Source: Desertimonas sp963732335
GTDB lineage: Bacteria > Actinomycetota > Acidimicrobiia > Acidimicrobiales > Ilumatobacteraceae
Assembly (NCBI GenBank): GCA_963732335.1
Contig: CAVSZO010000063.1
Coordinates: forward strand, 372,001-436,000
Reading direction: 5' to 3'
Length of the DNA stretch: 64,000 nt
Shown in pieces: positions 18,308 through 26,652 of the stretch; within the stretch, counting starts at the first letter, position 1; every line of letters begins with the position of its first letter. The notes below the pieces were generated by a model. It was not told the DNA's origin and did no database searches. It worked only from the letters and a program-made list of their open reading frames with translations. A program made the translations under genes and the position numbers.

Positions 18308-19042
18308 ATGTACCCGTTCGAGCGGCTCGAGCCGGCGTGGGAGCGGCTGTGGTCGCTCGTCCACCGGCGGGCGCCGTGGACGCCGCCGACGCTGCGCTGG
18401 GATGGCGACCCGCACGACCACTGGCGCGACCCGCGGTGCCTCGTCGCCCAGGCGTGCGGCTGGCCGGCGATGACCGAGCTGCGCCACGACGTCACCATCG
18501 CCGGCGCGTTCACGCTCGCCCTCGACGACGCCGACGGCCACCGCTACCGCAGCGTGCTGCTCGCCAACCGACCGATCGACCTCGCCGATGTCGCCGCCGG
18601 TCAGCTGACCGCGGCGGTCAACGCGACCGACAGCCTGTCCGGCTGGATCAGCCTGCTCGCCGTCACCGTCGGCGCCGGCAATCCGTGGCCCGGGCCCGTG
18701 CGCTGGACCGGCAGCCACGCTGCCAGCCTTCGCGCCGTCAGCGACGGCGCCGCCGACATCGCCTCCGTCGACGCCCTGACGCTCGCCTACCTCCGCCGCG
18801 ATCAGCCAGCCGACGTCGCCCGGCTCATCGAGGTCTGCCGCGGTCCGTGGGTACCGAGCCTGCCGATCGTCGTCCGCCGAGGCGACCCCGCCGAGCGGAT
18901 CGACGACCTCCGCGCCGCGATCGCCGCATCGCTGGACGACCCGGTCGCCGCCAGATTGCGCGCCGAGCTGCTCGTCGACGGCTTCGTGGCCCTCGACGAA
19001 GCCGCGTATGAGCCGATCCTCGCCGTGGGCTCGTGGCGATGA
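18308..19042 (+). CDS. PhnD/SsuA-like periplasmic-binding-fold protein, unexported
   Basis: This 244-residue protein resembles the phosphate/phosphonate (PhnD) type of periplasmic-binding fold. It shows MYPFERLEPAWERLWSLVHR at the start, DPRCLVAQACGWPAMTEL, GADIASVDALTLAYLR-like text in the second lobe, and a SLPIVVRRGD strand. No signal peptide is seen, so it is probably a cytoplasmic sensor or a moonlighting binding protein. Related proteins often begin some residues earlier; the frame is open upstream but has no standard start. Its stop overlaps the ATG of the flavoenzyme gene (ATGA), which implies coupled translation and a joint role in methylated-amine metabolism. Confidence 0.7.
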   Translation: MYPFERLEPAWERLWSLVHRRAPWTPPTLRWDGDPHDHWRDPRCLVAQACGWPAMTELRHDVTIAGAFTLALDDADGHRYRSVLLANRPIDLADVAAGQLTAAVNATDSLSGWISLLAVTVGAGNPWPGPVRWTGSHAASLRAVSDGAADIASVDALTLAYLRRDQPADVARLIEVCRGPWVPSLPIVVRRGDPAERIDDLRAAIAASLDDPVAARLRAELLVDGFVALDEAAYEPILAVGSWR

Positions 19043-21492
19043 AGAGCTCGGCGCAGGCCGTCGTCATCGGCGGTGGCGTCGTCGGCGCCTCGGTCCTCTA
19101 CCACCTCACCGAGGCCGGCTGGTCCGACGTCGTGCTTGTCGAGCGCAAGGAGCTCAGCGCCGGCTCGACATGGCACTCGGCTGGCGGCATGCACACGCTC
19201 AATAGCGACCCCAACGTCGCCAAGCTGCAGCAGTACACGATCCAGCTGTACCGCACGATCGAGGAGCGTTCCGGGCAGGACTGCTCGATCCACCTGCCCG
19301 GAGGGCTGATGCTCGCCGGCGACCGCGAGCGCCTCGACTGGCTGCGCATGGCCCAAGCCCGCGGCCGCTACCTCGGGATGGAGCTCGACATCATCTCCCC
19401 CGCCGAGGCGAAGTCGATGTTCCCGCTGATGGAGGACCAGTACTTCGTCGGCGCCCTGTTCGACCCGGTGGAGGGTCACCTCGACCCGACCAGCGTGACC
19501 AACGCCTACACCGTCTGCGCCCGCCACCGCGGCGCCGAGGTCTACCGCCACACGTGGGTCAGCGACCTGCGCCAACGACCCGACGGCACCTGGGACGTGA
19601 TCACCGACAGCGGCGAGATCCACGCCGAGCACATCGTCAACGCCGGAGGCCTGTGGGCCCGCGAGGTCGGGCGAATGATCGGCCTCGAGCTACCCGTGCT
19701 CGGGATGGAGCACATGTACCTCGTCACCGACGAGATGCCAGAGGTCGCTGCGTACAACGCCGCCACCGGCCACGAGATGCCGATGGCGCTCGACTTCGAC
19801 GGCGAGATCTACATCCGCCAGGAGCAGGGCGGGATGCTGCTCGGCACCTACGAGCAGGCCTGTGTGCCATGGTCGCCGCGGGAGGCGCCGTGGAGCTTCG
19901 ACATGGAGCTGCTGCCGCCCGACCTCGACCGCCTCGCCCCCTCACTGGAGATCGCCTTCAAGCACTACCCGGCGATGGCGACGGCGCCGATCAGGCGGAT
20001 CGTCAACGGCCCGTTCACGTTCGCCCCCGACGGCAACCCGCTCGTCGGCCCGATCCGCGGGCTGCGCAACTGCTGGGTCGCGTGCGCCGTGATGGCCGGG
20101 CTGTCACAGGGCGGCGGCGTCGGCCTCGCCCTCGCCAATTGGATGACGACCGGCGACCCGCAACTCGACGTATGGGGGATGGACGTCGCCCGCTTCGGCG
20201 ACTGGGCGACGCTCGCCTACACGAACGCCAAGGTGCGCGAGAACTACAGCCGGCGGTTCCGTATCACGTTCCCCAACGAGGAGCTGCCGGCCGGGCGCCC
20301 GCTGCACACGACCCCGGTCTACGACCGGCTCACCGCCCGCAACGCGGTGTGGGGCGCCGGGTTCGGGCTCGAGCACGCCCTGTGGTTCCAGCGCCCCGGC
20401 GAGGAGCCGGTCGAGGAGGTGACGTTCCGCCGCTCCAACGCCTTCCCGGTCGTCGCCGCGGAGTGCCGTGCGGTTCGCACGCGGGTCGGACTGACCGAGT
20501 GCTCGAACTACGCCAAGTACCGGGTGACCGGCGCGGGGGCGGCGGAGTGGCTGCAGGGCATGTTGACCAACCGCCTGCCCAAGCTCGGGCGGATCGCCCT
20601 CACGCCGATGCTCAACCGGAACGGGCGGATCGTCGGCGAGTTCTCCGTCGCCCGCGTCGGGGACGACGACTTCTTCCTGTTCGGGTCGCAGGCCGCCGAG
20701 GTTCACCACTCGCGCTGGTTCCTGGCCCACCTCCCGGGGCGCTCGGCAATCCGCTTTGACGTGCTCGGGCTCTCGCTCGTCGGGCTTTCGATCGCCGGGC
20801 CGCGCGCCCGCGACGTCCTGCAGTCGGTGACCGCCGAGTCGCTGGCGACCGCCGACTTCCCGTTCATGACGTTCCGCCGCATCGACGTCGGGATGATCCC
20901 GGCGTGGGTCGGGCGGATGACCTATACGGGCGACCTCGGCTACGAGCTCTGGATCGCTCCCGAGCACCAGCGGGCGCTGTTCGACCTGCTGTGGGACGCC
21001 GGGCACGATGCCGGGATCGCCCTTTTCGGGTTCCGCGCCCTGATGTCGCTACGGATGGAGAAGATGTTCGGCACGTGGATACGCGAGTACCGCCCGATCT
21101 ACACGCCGCTTGAAGCGCGCATGGACCGCTACCTCAAGCTCGACCACGACTTCATCGGGCGGAGCGCGCTCGAGGAGGAGCTGCAGCGCGGCCCGCAGCG
21201 CTCGCTCGTCTACCTCGAGATCGACCCCGACCCCGACGAGCCGGCCGACGTACTCGGCGACGAGCCGATCTGGCACGACGGGGACGTCGTCGGCTGGGTG
21301 ACCTCCGGCGCCTACGCCCATTACAGCGGGGTCTCGCTGGCGTTCGGCTACGTGCCGGCCGAACTCGCCGCGCCGGGGCCGCCCGACGAGCAGCGGGGGC
21401 GGTTCGAGGTCGAGATCATCGGCCACCACCGCCCGGCGCGTCTGCTCACCGAACCGGTCCTCGACCCGGCCGGGACGCGGATGCGGGCGTAG
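19039..21492 (+). CDS. Dimethylglycine/sarcosine dehydrogenase-like flavoprotein with GcvT domain
   Basis: This protein of about 817 residues has the dimethylglycine-dehydrogenase architecture. An FAD-binding DAO domain begins VVIGGGVVGASVLYHL. The conserved STWHSAGGMHTLN lies at the place of the covalent-FAD histidine region. A central FAO_M-like segment ends near residue 430. A C-terminal aminomethyltransferase (GcvT) half follows, including LTNRLPKLGRIALTPMLN and YTGDLGYELWIAPE. The family demethylates dimethylglycine or sarcosine and passes the one-carbon unit to tetrahydrofolate. The start is ATG 19039, overlapping the previous stop. It sits between the PhnD-like gene and a P450 gene in one operon, so betaine-derived dimethylglycine is the likeliest substrate. 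Confidence 0.85.
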   Translation: MKSSAQAVVIGGGVVGASVLYHLTEAGWSDVVLVERKELSAGSTWHSAGGMHTLNSDPNVAKLQQYTIQLYRTIEERSGQDCSIHLPGGLMLAGDRERLDWLRMAQARGRYLGMELDIISPAEAKSMFPLMEDQYFVGALFDPVEGHLDPTSVTNAYTVCARHRGAEVYRHTWVSDLRQRPDGTWDVITDSGEIHAEHIVNAGGLWAREVGRMIGLELPVLGMEHMYLVTDEMPEVAAYNAATGHEMPMALDFDGEIYIRQEQGGMLLGTYEQACVPWSPREAPWSFDMELLPPDLDRLAPSLEIAFKHYPAMATAPIRRIVNGPFTFAPDGNPLVGPIRGLRNCWVACAVMAGLSQGGGVGLALANWMTTGDPQLDVWGMDVARFGDWATLAYTNAKVRENYSRRFRITFPNEELPAGRPLHTTPVYDRLTARNAVWGAGFGLEHALWFQRPGEEPVEEVTFRRSNAFPVVAAECRAVRTRVGLTECSNYAKYRVTGAGAAEWLQGMLTNRLPKLGRIALTPMLNRNGRIVGEFSVARVGDDDFFLFGSQAAEVHHSRWFLAHLPGRSAIRFDVLGLSLVGLSIAGPRARDVLQSVTAESLATADFPFMTFRRIDVGMIPAWVGRMTYTGDLGYELWIAPEHQRALFDLLWDAGHDAGIALFGFRALMSLRMEKMFGTWIREYRPIYTPLEARMDRYLKLDHDFIGRSALEEELQRGPQRSLVYLEIDPDPDEPADVLGDEPIWHDGDVVGWVTSGAYAHYSGVSLAFGYVPAELAAPGPPDEQRGRFEVEIIGHHRPARLLTEPVLDPAGTRMRA

Positions 21493-21502
21493 GGGTGCCG
21501 CG

Positions 21503-22666
21503 CTGAGCGAGCTGCCGACGATCGACGACCTCGCTGGCGACGTGCACCAGCACCTCGCCCGGCTGCGGGCGGCTGCGCCGGTCGCCTGGGTGCCGGCGCT
21601 GGACAGCTTCGTCGTCACCGGGTGGGCGCCGGCGATCGAGGTACTGCGCGACCCGGCGACGTTCACCGTCGACGACCCGCGGTTCTCGACCGCCCGAGTG
21701 GTCGGGCCGAGCATGCTCTCGCTCGACGGGGCGGCACACGCCCGCCACCGCGCGCCGTTCACCGCTCCGTTCCGCGCCCGCCGCGTCGCGGAGCGGTTCG
21801 GCGACGTCGTCCAGCGCGAGGTCGGCCGGCTGCTCGACGCGATCGCCTTCGGCGGGCCCGGCGCCGAGCTGCGGGCGCAGCTGGCCGGGCCGCTCGCCGC
21901 AGCGGTCGTCGCCGCCAGCCTCGGCCTCGGCGACGGCGGCGGCATCGGGGTCGCTCGGCTGCTCGGCTGGTACCGGGCGATCGTCGACTCGGTCAGCACG
22001 GTCGGCGCCGGACGGCCGACGACCGCCGCCGGGGCGCGGGCGATGGACGAGCTTGGCGCCGCCCTGCTCGAGCATCTGACGGCGGAGACTGGCGACCATG
22101 GCTCGCTGCTCCAAGCGGCGATGTCCGACGGCGAGCTCGATCCCGGCGAGGTCGTGTCCAACGCCGCGGTGATCATGTTCGGCGGGATCGAGACGACGGA
22201 GGGGATGCTCCTCAACGCCGTCTGGTACCTGCTGCGCGAGCCCGACCTGTTCGCCTCCGTCGTCGACGACCCGGGACTCGCGCCGGCGGCCGTCGAGGAG
22301 TCGCTGCGGATCGAGCCGGCCGCGGCCGTCGTCGACCGCTACGCGACGCGCGATGTCGAGCTAGCTGGCAGTGCGATCCCCGGCGGGTCGCAGGTGACCG
22401 TGTCGCTCGCCGGCGCCAATCGCGACCCCGCCGTCTTCGCTGATCCGGACCGCTTCGAGATCAACCGCCCGCAGCGGCGCCAGCACCTCGCCTTCGCCAC
22501 CGGCCCGCACGTGTGCGTCGGGATGGACCTCGCCCGGCTGGAGGTCGTCACCGCAGTGACGGCGCTGGCGGCCCGCTTTCCTCGGTTGCGGCTCGCCGCC
22601 GATGCCCCGCCGCCTACCGGGCTCGTGTTCCGCAAGCCGGCCAGCGTGCCCGTCATGTTGCGCTGA
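21503..22666 (+). CDS. Cytochrome P450
   Basis: This is a soluble class I bacterial P450 of about 387 residues. The I-helix oxygen-activation motif is FGGIETTEG, the K-helix ExxR is in VEESLRIEPA, and the haem loop is FATGPHVCVG with the axial cysteine near residue 337. The start is doubtful. Codons from 21503 (CTG) give LSELPTIDDLAGDV, normal for a P450 N-terminus, but the first standard start in frame is GTG 21542. It lies 10 bases after the flavoenzyme stop and 27 before the homocysteine methyltransferase gene, so it is part of the operon. No ferredoxin or reductase gene is nearby. An oxidative N-demethylation role is an inference from context. Confidence 0.85.
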   Translation: MSELPTIDDLAGDVHQHLARLRAAAPVAWVPALDSFVVTGWAPAIEVLRDPATFTVDDPRFSTARVVGPSMLSLDGAAHARHRAPFTAPFRARRVAERFGDVVQREVGRLLDAIAFGGPGAELRAQLAGPLAAAVVAASLGLGDGGGIGVARLLGWYRAIVDSVSTVGAGRPTTAAGARAMDELGAALLEHLTAETGDHGSLLQAAMSDGELDPGEVVSNAAVIMFGGIETTEGMLLNAVWYLLREPDLFASVVDDPGLAPAAVEESLRIEPAAAVVDRYATRDVELAGSAIPGGSQVTVSLAGANRDPAVFADPDRFEINRPQRRQHLAFATGPHVCVGMDLARLEVVTAVTALAARFPRLRLAADAPPPTGLVFRKPASVPVMLR

Positions 22667-22693
22667 CCCAACGCCTGGTTAGCATCGGCCGCG

Positions 22694-23755
22694 ATGGCCG
22701 ACAGCACCGCGCCCGTTTCGTCGCCAAGCCTTTCCGAGCGGCTCGCCGCCGGACCGGTGATCTGCGCTGAGGGCTACCTCTTCGAGCTGGAGCGTCGCGG
22801 CTACCTCCAAGCCGGGGCGTTCGTTCCCGAGGCCGTGCTCGATCACCCCGACGAGGTGACTGCCCTGCACCGACAGTTCGTGCACGCCGGCTCGGACGTC
22901 GTCGAGGCGTTCACCTACTACGGGCACCGCGAGAAGCTGCGAGTCATCGGCAAGGAGGATCTGCTCGAGCCGCTCAACCGAACGGCTCTCCAGCTCGCCA
23001 CCGCGGTCGCCCGCGACACCGGCACGCTACTCGCCGGCAACCTCAGCAATACGAATCTCTACGAGCCCGACAGCGCCGAGTCGCGGACGGCGGTGCGGGC
23101 GATGTTCGACGAGCAGGTGGCATGGACGGCGGAGGCGTCCGTCGACCTCGTCATCGCCGAGACGATCTCGTGGGTTGGCGAGGCACAGATCGCCCTCGAG
23201 AGCATTCGTGCCGCCGGGTTGCCGGCGGTGGTGACGATGGCCATCCATCAGGACGTCACGACACGCGACGGCTACTCGGCGGCGGAGGCCTGCCGGGCGT
23301 TGGCCGGCGCCGGCGCCGACGTCGTCGGGCTCAACTGCTGCCGTGGGCCGTCGACGATGCTGCCGCTGATCGCCGAGATCGTCGAAGCCGTCGACGTCCC
23401 GGTCGCCGCCTTGCCGGTGCCCTACCGCACGACGCCGGAGCAGCCGACGTTCCAGTCGTTGCGTGACCCCGCCTACGACGGCTACCCCACCGGGCAGCCG
23501 TTCCCCACCGGCCTCGACCCGTTCAGCTGCAGCCGCTACGAGCTCGCCGACTTCGCCCGCAGCGCCAGCGAGCTCGGCGCCCGCTACATCGGCGTTTGCT
23601 GCGGCGCCGGACCACATCACATCCGCGCTGTTGCCGAGGCGCTCGGCCGCCGCCCGGAGGCGAGCCGGTACACCGAGGACATGTCCAAGCACGCCTACTT
23701 CGGCACCGACCCTTCGCTGCGACGCAGCAACCAGGAGTACGCCGCCAACCTGTAA
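22694..23755 (+). CDS. Homocysteine S-methyltransferase family protein, betaine-homocysteine type
   Basis: This 353-residue zinc enzyme of the pfam02574 family has the three expected zinc thiolates. They lie in VGLNCCRGPSTML (near residue 213) and GVCCGAGPHHIRA (near residue 302). ICAEGYLFELERRGYL and VVEAFTYYGHREKL match the N-terminal half of the barrel in betaine- and methionine-synthase-like members. The reaction would move a methyl group from betaine (or a similar onium donor) to homocysteine, giving methionine and dimethylglycine. The latter would feed the flavoenzyme encoded upstream. It is the last gene of the operon and converges on the XRE regulator gene. Confidence 0.87.
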   Translation: MADSTAPVSSPSLSERLAAGPVICAEGYLFELERRGYLQAGAFVPEAVLDHPDEVTALHRQFVHAGSDVVEAFTYYGHREKLRVIGKEDLLEPLNRTALQLATAVARDTGTLLAGNLSNTNLYEPDSAESRTAVRAMFDEQVAWTAEASVDLVIAETISWVGEAQIALESIRAAGLPAVVTMAIHQDVTTRDGYSAAEACRALAGAGADVVGLNCCRGPSTMLPLIAEIVEAVDVPVAALPVPYRTTPEQPTFQSLRDPAYDGYPTGQPFPTGLDPFSCSRYELADFARSASELGARYIGVCCGAGPHHIRAVAEALGRRPEASRYTEDMSKHAYFGTDPSLRRSNQEYAANL

Positions 23756-23757
23756 GG

Positions 23758-23820
23758 GTTTCGAGCCTCTGCCCCCCGAACCCCCCGCCGGTCCGCTTAG
23801 GTCCTCAGCCCGCTCGAAAC
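23758..23820. terminator. Inverted repeat between convergent genes
   Basis: GTTTCGAGC at 23758-23766 is matched by GCTCGAAAC at 23812-23820. A 45-base C-rich spacer separates them, in the 66-base gap between the methyltransferase and the XRE regulator genes. The location suggests transcription termination for both directions, although the loop is long. Confidence 0.4.
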
Positions 23821-23821
23821 G

Positions 23822-24676
23822 TCAGCGGTTGATTTGGCGGCGGAGCTGGGCGAGGTGCTTGGGGACGGATGTCGGTTCGACTGTCGCGGCGCGCACGACG
23901 CTGTCGAAGTGCCGGCTCAGTGTGCGCACGTGCTCACGGGAGGTGAGCACGAGGTAGAGGTTGCCGAGGTACAGCGCCGCCCGCTGGCTGCCGAACACGG
24001 TGAGCGGCGAGGCGTAGCGGCGCGACCCGTCGAAGAGGAACCAGCGGAACGTCGGATACAGCTCGTCGACGAGTTCGATCATCCGCTCCAGCTGGGCGAG
24101 GCGAGTGGCGGCGCGCAACCGGCCCCAGACACCGTCGCCGCGGGCGAAGGATCGGAGACCCTGCACCGACGAGCAGCACTCCATCTCGGTGTCCGGATCC
24201 CGAGCCCACGCCAGCCGGGCCGCGGTCGTCGCAATCGTCTGCTCCGCCGGCGGACCCTCCGCCTCGGAGCGCTCGAAGCGGATCACCTCGTCGGACTTCA
24301 TCAGGTCGGGCAACGTCGCCGGGACGTAGCGGATTTTCCAGCCGGCCGCCTCGGCGAACCACCCGAGCAGCAGCTCGTCGGCCGGCGTCGGGCCGGGCTG
24401 CTCGAACGAGGTCGTGTGCTGCAGAATCTCCGCCTCGACCGGGCCGACGTCGGAGAGCCCGACGAGCCAGTCGAGCGACAGCGTGTGGGCGGCGGCGATC
24501 GACAGCAGCGTGTCGGCCCGGGGCATGCGTTGGTTGGCGGCGGAGATCAGCTGTGACAGTGTCGTGCGATCGACGCCGGCGCGATCGGCGAACTCGACCT
24601 TGCTCAGCCCCGAGCGGCGAATCGCTTCGGCGAGGCGTTCGCGCAACACCGCCGAAGGCTTGATGCGTTCAGCCAT
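23822..24676 (-). CDS. XRE-family helix-turn-helix transcriptional regulator
   Basis: This 284-residue regulator starts at ATG 24676. The N-terminal HTH_3 domain reads LAEAIRRSGLSKVEFADRAG, then VDRTTLSQLISAANQR, with a good recognition helix. The rest (LLLGWFAEAAGWKIRYVPA, ELYPTFRWFLFDGSRRYA, LYLGNLYLVLTSREHV) is a conserved ligand-sensing-type domain without an assigned ligand. It faces the desaturase gene across a 72-base divergent region and converges with the betaine-type operon. It is the natural candidate for controlling both. Self-control from the shared promoter region is likely but no operator is obvious. Confidence 0.85.
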   Translation of the reverse strand: MAERIKPSAVLRERLAEAIRRSGLSKVEFADRAGVDRTTLSQLISAANQRMPRADTLLSIAAAHTLSLDWLVGLSDVGPVEAEILQHTTSFEQPGPTPADELLLGWFAEAAGWKIRYVPATLPDLMKSDEVIRFERSEAEGPPAEQTIATTAARLAWARDPDTEMECCSSVQGLRSFARGDGVWGRLRAATRLAQLERMIELVDELYPTFRWFLFDGSRRYASPLTVFGSQRAALYLGNLYLVLTSREHVRTLSRHFDSVVRAATVEPTSVPKHLAQLRRQINR

Positions 24677-24748
24677 CACCTGCAGCGTAGACGCATCGAA
24701 GCTGCGTCAATCCATCAAGCGTCCGGATGCGCATGTTGGTACAAGCGA

Positions 24749-25654
24749 ATGAGAATGAGGACGCAATTGCGGACAGCGAAATCCCGGCGCGTCGAGTGGC
24801 CGACGCTCGTCGTCGCGGTCGTGATCGCCGCCGGGTTCGCCGCTGTGCTGGCATGGCACGGCCGGCTTCCACTCGGGCTCGTGATCGCCGCGCTGGCGAT
24901 CCTCGGCGCGTGGTACAACTCGCTGCAGCACGAGGTGGTCCACGGCCACCCGACGCCGTGGCCGGGGTTCAACGCCGCGCTCGCGGTGATCCCGCTCAGC
25001 CTCGTCGTGTCGTTCACCACCTACCGGTCGATCCACCTCGCCCATCACCGCGCGCCGGAGCTCACCGATCCCGACGTCGACCCGGAGAGCTTCTACGTCA
25101 CGGCGCGCACGTGGGAGCGGTACGGCCGCGTTCGCCGGGCGGCGCTGGTGGCGATGCAGACTCTCGCCGGGCGGTTGTTGCTCGGCCCGCTCGTGGCGGC
25201 GCTGCGGTGGATGCGCATCGAGCTGGTGGCGGCGGCGCGCAGCCGCCGCGGCGCGGCCCGTCTCCTCGGCCACGGCGTCGGCGTCGCCGCGGTGCTGGCC
25301 ATCGTGCGGGCGAGCGGAATGGCGTGGTGGGTGTACGCCATCGGTGTCGGTTGGGGCGGCGGGGCATTGACGATGCTGCGCTCGTTCGCCGAGCACCGCT
25401 ACTCCAACGGTGCCACGCGCACCGCCGTCGTGCGCACGGGGCGATTCTTCTCCCTACTCTTCCTCAACAACAACCTCCACCACACCCATCACGAGCGGCC
25501 CGCCGTCGCCTGGTTCGAGCTGCCGGCGCTGCACGAGCGACTCGACAGCGACCGCATCGCCGCCGAGGGCGCCGGCCTCTATTGCGGCTACGCCGACGTT
25601 GCCCGCCGCCACTTGTTCCGCCCGTTCGACGTCGCCGCGCACCCGAGCGGCTGA
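24749..25654 (+). CDS. Fatty acid desaturase-like membrane diiron oxygenase
   Basis: This is an integral-membrane diiron protein of 301 residues. The three histidine clusters are complete: LQHEVVHGHP (His61, His65, His67), HLAHHRAPE (near residue 97) and NNLHHTHHERP (near residue 246). Hydrophobic segments fill the intervals (VVAVVIAAGFAAVLAW, LVIAALAILGAWY, LLGHGVGVAAVLAIV). The family covers acyl desaturases, hydroxylases and small-amine or alkane oxygenases. The location, divergent from an XRE regulator and next to a dimethylglycine/betaine operon, favours a role on a methylated-amine substrate. A lipid substrate cannot be excluded. Confidence 0.87.
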   Translation: MRMRTQLRTAKSRRVEWPTLVVAVVIAAGFAAVLAWHGRLPLGLVIAALAILGAWYNSLQHEVVHGHPTPWPGFNAALAVIPLSLVVSFTTYRSIHLAHHRAPELTDPDVDPESFYVTARTWERYGRVRRAALVAMQTLAGRLLLGPLVAALRWMRIELVAAARSRRGAARLLGHGVGVAAVLAIVRASGMAWWVYAIGVGWGGGALTMLRSFAEHRYSNGATRTAVVRTGRFFSLLFLNNNLHHTHHERPAVAWFELPALHERLDSDRIAAEGAGLYCGYADVARRHLFRPFDVAAHPSG

Positions 25655-25789
25655 CAGCGGTTCGCCACGCCTCCCGTCACGACGACTACGCCAAGTCGAC
25701 GAGCTCGTGGCGATCCACCGCCGCTCGCCCAGCCGGACACCAGCACTCTGCCCCTTCAAGAGCATCACCGCGCGGTGCGTCGTCTGGGG

Positions 25790-26386
25790 TCAGATCGAGT
25801 GGTGGTAGCCGGTCATCACGAGCGAGTCGCGATATCCGAGCTGTTCCCAGATCGCCCGCAGGTGGTCCTCGGCGACCGGTCCGATCGCGAGGCCTGCGGG
25901 GAGTTGGCAGTCGGGAATCGCGGCCAGGTCACGGACCATGAACCCCCACTTGCTGGCGGGGACGAACCCGTGGTCGAGCAGCAGTTGCTGGCGCGCCGTG
26001 CCGTCGGTGGATTCAGCGTCGAGGCGCCTGTCGGGTGCGTCGTGATCGGCCGCGATCGCCCGGGCGCGCGCCTCGGCCCAGTCGAGCAGTTGCGCCTCCA
26101 AGCCGTCGACTTCCGGGTCGGCGGCGAACGCCATCGGATACGCGCGGTAGCCAGCGGCAACGTCCTCCCAGCCGACCCGGGCATAGCCGACGACACGGCC
26201 GGCATCATTCTCGGCGACGACGATGTCAGTAGCGGGGTCGCACCGGACCAGGTGGTCGTACCCCTCGGCGAACCACTCGACGGTCGCCCACACGCCCTCA
26301 CCCTCGGCGCTAACGCGCTGGTTCCAAACGTCGACCATCCCATGCAGATCGGCGCGCCGGTAGCGTCGCAGGCTCACTCCCTCCAC
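25790..26386 (-). CDS. GNAT acetyltransferase, probably C-terminally truncated
   Basis: From GTG 26386 (or 26377) the product has about 195 residues. A GNAT core is recognisable in VSLRRYRRADLHGMVDVWN and VVAENDAGRVVGYARVGWE, followed by ARQQLLLDHGFVPASKWGFMV. After this a second GNAT module seems to begin (LPAGLAIGPVAEDHLRAIWE). It stops within 15 residues, so the protein may be a two-module acetyltransferase cut short. The long open frame upstream of 26386 has no coding character. The substrate is unknown. Confidence 0.65.
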   Translation of the reverse strand: MEGVSLRRYRRADLHGMVDVWNQRVSAEGEGVWATVEWFAEGYDHLVRCDPATDIVVAENDAGRVVGYARVGWEDVAAGYRAYPMAFAADPEVDGLEAQLLDWAEARARAIAADHDAPDRRLDAESTDGTARQQLLLDHGFVPASKWGFMVRDLAAIPDCQLPAGLAIGPVAEDHLRAIWEQLGYRDSLVMTGYHHSI

Positions 26387-26652
26387 GACCGGAGTATCGC
26401 CGCCGACTGGGCAGCCACGGTGCCGGGTTTCCGCGTTTCGGAAGCAAACCCATCTTTGCGACGAAGTACGAACCAGGCATCGGAGACAAGACACCGCTGT
26501 CAACGACGCCTCCCACCGCCCGGTCGTCGGTGGTCGTTCTCGGGACCGCAACGTGCGTCCCAGGACTGGAACGCGACTGTAAGCGGAACTGCCTGCGCCC
26601 ACCCCGCGCCGCGTTCTAGAACTGGGTGCGAAGTCACTCACAGGGGGACGTG

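Noticed and set aside
23760..23822. C-run between convergent genes considered as a further hairpin repeat
   Set aside because: The arms do not match any of the three repeat families; kept only as a possible terminator.
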